This document shows positions 57,956 through 64,000 of a stretch of 64,000 nucleotides of DNA, piece after piece. Within the stretch, counting starts at the first letter, position 1. The number at the start of each line of letters is the position of its first letter. The stretch is from contig OX344763.1 of assembly GCA_947034895.1 (NCBI GenBank), forward strand, positions 2,792,501-2,856,500, read 5' to 3'. The position numbers and the translations under genes are program-made. A model generated the notes under the pieces. The model saw nothing but the letters and a program-made list of their open reading frames with translations. It did no database searches and had not been told where the DNA came from. The stretch is from Rhytidiadelphus loreus. Taxonomy: Eukaryota; Streptophyta; Bryopsida; Hypnales; Hylocomiaceae.

Positions 57956-60206
57956 AAGGCATCCACAGTAGTTTAGGATATCTACCATGTCAAATATAAC
58001 TTACTTTTTCACTACTTTGTAATTAGAACTTGAAATTTCTATCATTGGAAGCATCTTTGAATAGGTACAAGAGAACTCAAATTTAGATATTGGACAAAGA
58101 GAATAAGCCACTTCAAAGCTAGCTAAAAGAAAGAAATTATAGTGGTCTTGGCAAATTATAGTTAAAGCATGATCCTTTAAATTGTGGCTCTCCAAACTAA
58201 CAAAAAGTGGCCCTCCAAACTCAATCATGAAAAGTGAACCTCCAAATCAATTGGCGTTTGAGGCATGCATGAGAACCCCTGTGGTGCATACCAAGGTTGT
58301 GCCACCTCATTCCACAAAAGAAAGACGAAACAAAGGCAAGAGGACCAATTCTACAATAAAAGACAATCAACATGCAAGCAATCATGACAATATTTTGCCT
58401 TGTCTTGTCCTTTTGAAGGGCTCACTATAGAGAGCCCACATAAAACATGGTAGTCATCAAAATTCAACAACCATGTAGGAGTGGTGCATGTATCAGACTA
58501 TCAGTGTGGGACATGGGATCTCATTACTTGGCAACACTACTAGAGAATGCTATGTCCATTTCAGCAAACTTTTCGCATACCTGTGTTGCTCGAGACAGTT
58601 GCTTGGGACAACTTAATTCGGACATAATTTTGCATACATCTGTTGATTGTTGACACATCAGCAAGTAGTATCTTCACCGTTGCCATATTGTGAAAAAAAA
58701 AGTGGATTTACTTTACTTCATGGTAGAAGTATTAATCGTGTACTTCACCAAGTAAAATAATATTACCATGCATTAATATTTACTTCAAGGTAGAAGTATT
58801 GATCGTTCAATATTTCTATTTTGCAACGAACCTTTACCGATCTTACTAGGCATGTGCCTTCCAATCAGAGTGCATTGCCCTCAGATATTCTTTTGTACCA
58901 TTAATTCAATGAGCTCCCTATAAATTATTCCAGAAAGCTTACTCATTTTAGCCTTCCATTTAGAAATAGTATTGGTCATGCTTCACTAGTAATTGGCTAC
59001 TAATTGCTTTATGAGAAGCCACATCAACTGGTCTTCCATAATTCACGGACTGAAATTTTCAATTATAGGCTGAGGCTGCCCATTTAAGCCTCTTGTTCTG
59101 CAACATGATTGGCCAATTTTTACTAATAATGCACTATTCATTGTTTCACCATATTCGGAATTTTTTTCATACACGTCATATTTAACGTGGAATTTTCTGC
59201 TTCCCTGTCATGAATGTATGCATGCATATTCATTTTTGGTAATTTCCACCATCTGTGGCAAGGCACTATGCTTTCTTCATCTACTTATTTGCCAACCAAT
59301 TCCTTTTTAAGAAATTCATTGTTTTCTGAAAATGAAACATGTAGATATTTTGCAATCAGAATCACCTTCCTCCTATGTCTTTCAAAATGTCACATAATTT
59401 CTTTGAAGTCACGACAATCACAATTGCCATATAGAAATTCGAAATAGTCTTAGTCCTCAAACTGATTTCAATTTATGATTATTCAAGAAAAGCTGCACTT
59501 CTTCCTCTACATTCACAGTCGTGGTGTGCAAATGATCTTGTGCCAACAACTTCTTCAAACTCAAACAGACTATGTTCTTCACCAACCTACATTGTCACTA
59601 CACAAGTGTTTAGGACTCCTCTGTTCTATGGACCTAAACCCTATGTATCATGACCGACAAACTTTGCTCCTGCCAAATTTTACGATTTATAGAATCTGTG
59701 CGATATGTTGACAACCATGTCCACACCATGCAAAAACATTACCTTCTTCATTCTCTTGCTTCGTCCACATCCCCTGAAATTGCACTTTGTGAAGTACATC
59801 GGGTTTGGCCCCCCTAAATTTTTCCCACCTGCAAACACGGCAATGCTAGATTCATGAATTATAATGAATGTCAATTGTAAACCACAAATTCAATACTAAC
59901 CTAAACCTACGGTGAAAAACCCATCACAACTCAATTACTTAGGTTTAGGCATTCTTACTTGGCATTGCACAGACTTCTATATAATGCGATGCCTCATGAA
60001 TAGAAATTACATGCTACAATATTCAAGGATGCATAAAATGAATCTACCCTGCATATGACAATATAAACAAAAGCAACAAAACTATAATGAGTACTCATTC
60101 AAAAAACATTTGACCACAGTATCCTTCAATTTCCATAAAATAACCGGCACTAATATAAAATACACCCGTGATCACACCCATGCATGAAGTCAACCTGTAC
60201 CTCAAT
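57956..60206. other. Intergenic region
   Basis: No supported complete gene. A possible isolated - strand exon lies at 59743-59828: an AG acceptor, 86 nt reading WEKFRGAKPDVLHKVQFQGM, WTKQENEE, and a GT donor. Its partner exons were not identified. Other frames (58182-58430, 58447-58653, 59214-59711) look like noise. Confidence 0.35.
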
Positions 60207-63200
60207 TTATTTCTGGTTTCTTCTCAATTTCTTGGAAGTTCTCCGCTTTCCATTGGAGTCTTCCTCCGGCTCTTTCTCCACATCGTCCTCTGTTGCATCT
60301 GTCTGTATAGCCGGCACATGAATAATTCACTTTTTTAGATTAACCTTGCTTATGAAAACACCACATATTGAACAGTACAATGTACTACTCTCTAGCTCTA
60401 TATACTATTGAAGCTACACTCTCTTGCCTTCGTTCATGAACCCACACTTCAAAAACGCCACTAACCAGACGTTAACATGCACTTAATTCATAATGAAATC
60501 ATCAATGACTGTAGCATAATCATTCCACTGACCTTCTCCAACCTTTCTTGTGGCACTATTAAGTTACTTTCTTGTTCTCCAATGGCCATCGAAGTAGATG
60601 GCCCTACATCGTGAATTGCCTCCGCAATTGCACTCTTAGTACCTCCTCTCTTTTCAGCACGCAATACTTCTAACTCCTGTTCCATTCTGCGAACATAGCT
60701 CACATCATACATTTGAGTCCCTTCTGGAGCACATGTACGCTTACGTTCCAGCCTTCCTTCAATGTCTTTGTCTTCTACTCCGTCTTCTTCATTCTTCCCT
60801 GTAGGCAAATCTTCCTTGCTGGTTTCCAAATTGGGCAAGTGTTTGGGTACTTTTCGTCTCTTCAAACTAACGCCACTATATCCCTTCGGTCTTCTCATCT
60901 CCAGTTGCACTTCTTGTGGATCTGGTTCTCTACCCAATTGCCTATACAGATCTGACCTGATGCCTTCTTCTCCCTTAGGCCCAGTTCTTCCTAAATTGAC
61001 TCTCGCAGCGTTAGCCAACTTCATTCGATGGCACAATGCAACCCTGTGTGGATCTTGTCGCATGCGATCAAGTCGGCGCCAAACATCTTGGTCCAACCCT
61101 GTTGGACAATCATCACCGTCTCTCATTGAGCTCAAAATACGTGAACGCCTTTGTGTTACAAATTTTCCTGCCAACTGTCGGATGTGAGCTCGATCAACGG
61201 GTGCACTATATTCAAAGTGGTCTTTCAATCGTCGCCTCAATGTTGACATTGCCTCCTCTAGTTGGTGACGAATATTAGTGACTGAGGGATCCAAGGATGC
61301 TGACAATTTGTTCAACTCTTGACGCCATGCTTCAACGCCCGGTCCATAAGGCTTCCCCTGGTAGTCTACGGTTATATAGTGCCCTCTCAATCCTTGTCGC
61401 TCTCGCTGCCTTCTTTCAGACTCTCTTTCTCCGGCTCATTGGCGTCTTCTTCTACGTTTTTCAGTTTCTGTTGCAGAGATTCCATTTTCAAGTTTAATGA
61501 ACTTTGCTAACTCCTCTTCTGCAACATGACGTTCATATCGGTTTTGATTAGAACTACTCCCTGACGATTCCTCGGAGTGACTGAATTCAAGAATCCTCTT
61601 CAACTTCCGCTCATTTTTTGGAAATGCATGTTGCGCTTCATTGATGCTACGCTTGAAGACGTGTCTTGCTTGTTGACGGGAAAAGGAATCTTCTGATTCA
61701 GAAATCTCGCTTCGTAATGGTATCTTGCTCTGCCGTTTATTACCTTCTACCCGTCTGCTTTCATGCCTCTGATGATCTTCTTTGTACTTTCGGCTGTGTC
61801 CACTTCTTCCTCTCTAAAGAACATAAAAATCCAAGTACGACACATTAGATAAATGTAGGTCAAAACAATTAATTGCATGAGCATTGTAACAAAAGAAATT
61901 GATTAATTCTGAAAGACTTCACTGTACGCGAATTGCTGCTTTCCAAGAACAACACTTTCATGGTTCCTAAATCTCCATACCATTGGAGAACGAGAACCAG
62001 AACTGCTACGTCGATGTCGTCTCTTTGTAGACTCTTGCCGACGGCCTCCACTACCTCCAGCATATTCTTCAGATTCGGTGGAATCGAAGTTTTCAATCCG
62101 CTTACCCCTTTGTCGATGATCCGGAAAGTCTTCCGTTGAAGAAGATGCTTTGAATTGCCTGTCTACGTCTGGAGACTGTGAACGAGGTGTCTCCTTCCCA
62201 AGTCGTTCTATTCCTAAAAAAACAAGAGGAAACAACTCCACTGTATTATACAAATAATTAATATAAACTATATGTTCATGTGACATCGAATCCCATACTT
62301 CAGTGAATATTGACGATAACTCCAACTGGAGGAGACCACAAACACTTCTTACCAATCTACTACCAGAACATGGAGTTCAATATACAAACAAACTAAGGTT
62401 TACCTTCACGTGCCGATCTTGAATTCGGTGTTTCAACCTTTTTTTTATAACTGTTGACTTTGTCAGTTCTGAGGGGATCCTCTCGGACCTCAATGTCTTC
62501 AGAGTTTTCACATACTGCAAGGACATTTACCTCCAGGGGTTTAACGACTTCGGTGTTTTTCATCCCCTTCGGCTTTGGAATGACACCCTTCTTCACAGCA
62601 GCAGTACTGATGTTGTTCTTCGGCTTCGGTGTTACAGGATTTGGAGAGTCTTCTGAAGGGTTAGCCCTCATTCCGACCTTCCCTTTACCCTTTGACTTTC
62701 TCCAAACTTCAAAAGTTTCTTTCTGTTTCAGCATCCCACTTCCTTGTCCATCCATAACCTTCTACAAATGACAAGGAAATTGCATCATTTAATTCAAAAT
62801 CCTCCTCCAATAAAAAACGACCACAATTAATTTAATCATGAAATATATTGACATTCACAACAAAAAATATATGACACACTAAAATTCCATGTCGTGAAGA
62901 AAAGTGAACTTTTGACATGTACTACCTGTTCTGAGAAGATAGCTTCGGAAAATTTTGTTCGTCTACTGTATCGTTCTTGTCGTTCCTTTGACTGCTTCAC
63001 TTTGATCTGTGCTAACATGTAAGACTCTTCCTTCAGTAATCATATATAAGCCCTCTCCAATCATATAGAAGAGAGAGGGAAAAATGACACTAAATTGTCA
63101 TTTCCCTACAAATCTCCCTTCCTACTATCTACAGTAATTGACGACAACATATTGTACAACATTCAAAGAAATTCAAGAGTGAACAAGTTTTGCACTATGA

Positions 63201-63998
63201 CACCCTAAATCCTCTAACAATTGGAAAAAATGATTCTCAATAGTACTATTGTGAATTGTAAGTTAAAAATTAAACCTGATTTGATGTAAATGAAGTTACA
63301 CTGCTTGGATGTGGCTCACACTCTCGGTTTTCCAATATGTGGCTTCTGGTCTGCACAAATTCACTACAATCTATCATCTAAGAGACATATGTACATCATC
63401 TAAAACTGAATATGTTTCTTCCATTCAAGCTTATTTCAAATAATTTTTTTCTGTATAGACTAATGATCTCTATGAAAGCAAATCATTGAATTCCTTGAAG
63501 TTCTCAAAAACATAAGAAAAGGAACAATAAATGACCTCACATTCACTCTAATAATGGTATGTATTCCACTTCAGGAAGTAGTCACGAATGCATTTTGTTT
63601 CGTCATTCATTCATAGCCAATACTCAAGACAACAATACATAATCTTTAAAATGCAGTATAGCACTTCAATCTTAGACTACTTCCAGAAGTACACTTTTGG
63701 AAGCTCATCTTTTACAGAAAAAAATTCATGAATCTTCTATCCTATAAAACTAGAGTCCGTAACTTTACCTTCCTTGACTTCTCTTTCTTCTCACCCCTTT
63801 TATGTTGCCCACCGATTTGTTGTTCTGAACAAAGCCGTTTGGTCTGCACAGACGTTCAAGCGGTTTAGATTAAATTGTATAGAAAGAGGCGTACGCACAA
63901 TTGTTTTGACAGTAAATACCCTAACCTCCTGTTCTACAAAGTGAAATACATTATATTATAATATATGCCTACAAATGCCAAGAATGCAAGATGACAAA
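60207..63998 (-). pseudogene. Arg/Ser-rich gene with Transposase_24-like segment (3' part; in-frame stop)
   Basis: Partial - strand gene whose 5' end lies beyond the window. Likely exons, high to low: 63843-63769, 63350-63276, 63006-62926, 62761-62404, 62213 to about 61967 (donor uncertain), 61813-60533 and 60302-60207 (stop). Phases agree at the junctions where both ends could be set. The protein is rich in Lys/Arg, Ser and Glu (SRSPM, RHRRSSSGSRSP, EKRRRRRQ). The large exon then encodes VDYQGKPYGPGVEAWRQEL and WRRLDRMRQDPHRVALCHRM, followed by KLANAARVNLGRTG and YRQLGREPDPQEVQLEMRR. That order resembles plant Transposase_24 (En/Spm-associated) proteins, where a K/N-rich helix precedes an H/R-TG motif and a GREP..EL helix. 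A TGA at 61438-61436 interrupts the large exon; CGA to TGA would explain it. It could be a pseudogene, a domesticated gene with an undetected splice, or two ORFs. Confidence 0.55.
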
Positions 63999-64000
63999 TT

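Noticed and set aside
60713..61510. + strand frames opposite the Transposase_24-like exon
   Set aside because: Low-complexity shadows of the Arg/Glu/Ser-rich - strand reading frame.

Overview
Nuclear DNA of a land plant. The evidence is spliced genes with GT/AG introns, a plant cellulose-synthase-like D gene, a MOTHER OF FT AND TFL1 type PEBP gene, a plant ADP-glucose phosphorylase / GalT-like gene, an F-box/kelch gene, and long AT-rich intergenic DNA full of small DNA transposons. The MFT-type PEBP gene, the compact CslD gene and the GA/CT microsatellites in its leader would fit a seedless plant (bryophyte, lycophyte or fern). The species cannot be fixed from the sequence alone.

Layout. 1-14.3 kb is a gene-rich block on the + strand: a coiled-coil protein (1045-3996), an MFT/PEBP gene (6869-10400, with a 123-nt phase-neutral candidate cassette exon) and an ADP-glucose phosphorylase (12311-14317). 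14.3-21 kb is AT-rich repeat DNA. 21.8-25.9 kb carries a complete CslD gene on the - strand (1163 codons, 3 exons), with a GA/CT-rich upstream region to about 27 kb. 27-53.9 kb is a transposon graveyard: a LINE end, hairpin MITEs, a family of about 0.93-kb elements bordered by TTAA, a 14-unit array of 38-bp palindromic repeats ending in a CACTA-type terminus, a hAT MITE with a perfect 8-bp target duplication, and a 188-bp palindromic CACTA MITE. 54.3-56.2 kb is an F-box/kelch gene (- strand, 2 exons). 57.4-58 kb holds another CACTA MITE, whose unoccupied counterpart exists at 37.6 kb. 60.2-64 kb is the 3' part of a many-exon - strand gene. It encodes an Arg/Ser/Glu-rich protein with a segment resembling plant Transposase_24 (En/Spm-associated) proteins, and one in-frame TGA interrupts it.

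The genes show no functional clustering. Their likely roles are cell-wall glucan synthesis at tip-growing cells (CslD), nucleotide-sugar metabolism (ADP-glucose phosphorylase), developmental signalling or dormancy (MFT), protein turnover (F-box) and a cytoskeletal or scaffold-like coiled coil. Two themes stand out. Local tandem duplication has built introns and UTRs in several genes (coiled-coil gene intron 1, both CslD introns, the MFT 3' flank). Intergenic DNA is dominated by short TIR elements, several of which can be defined to the base by their target-site duplications. The most unusual of these is the TTAA-bordered family, which is piggyBac- or Sola-like in its borders. All exon boundaries are read by eye from splice consensus and reading phase; no transcript data were available.
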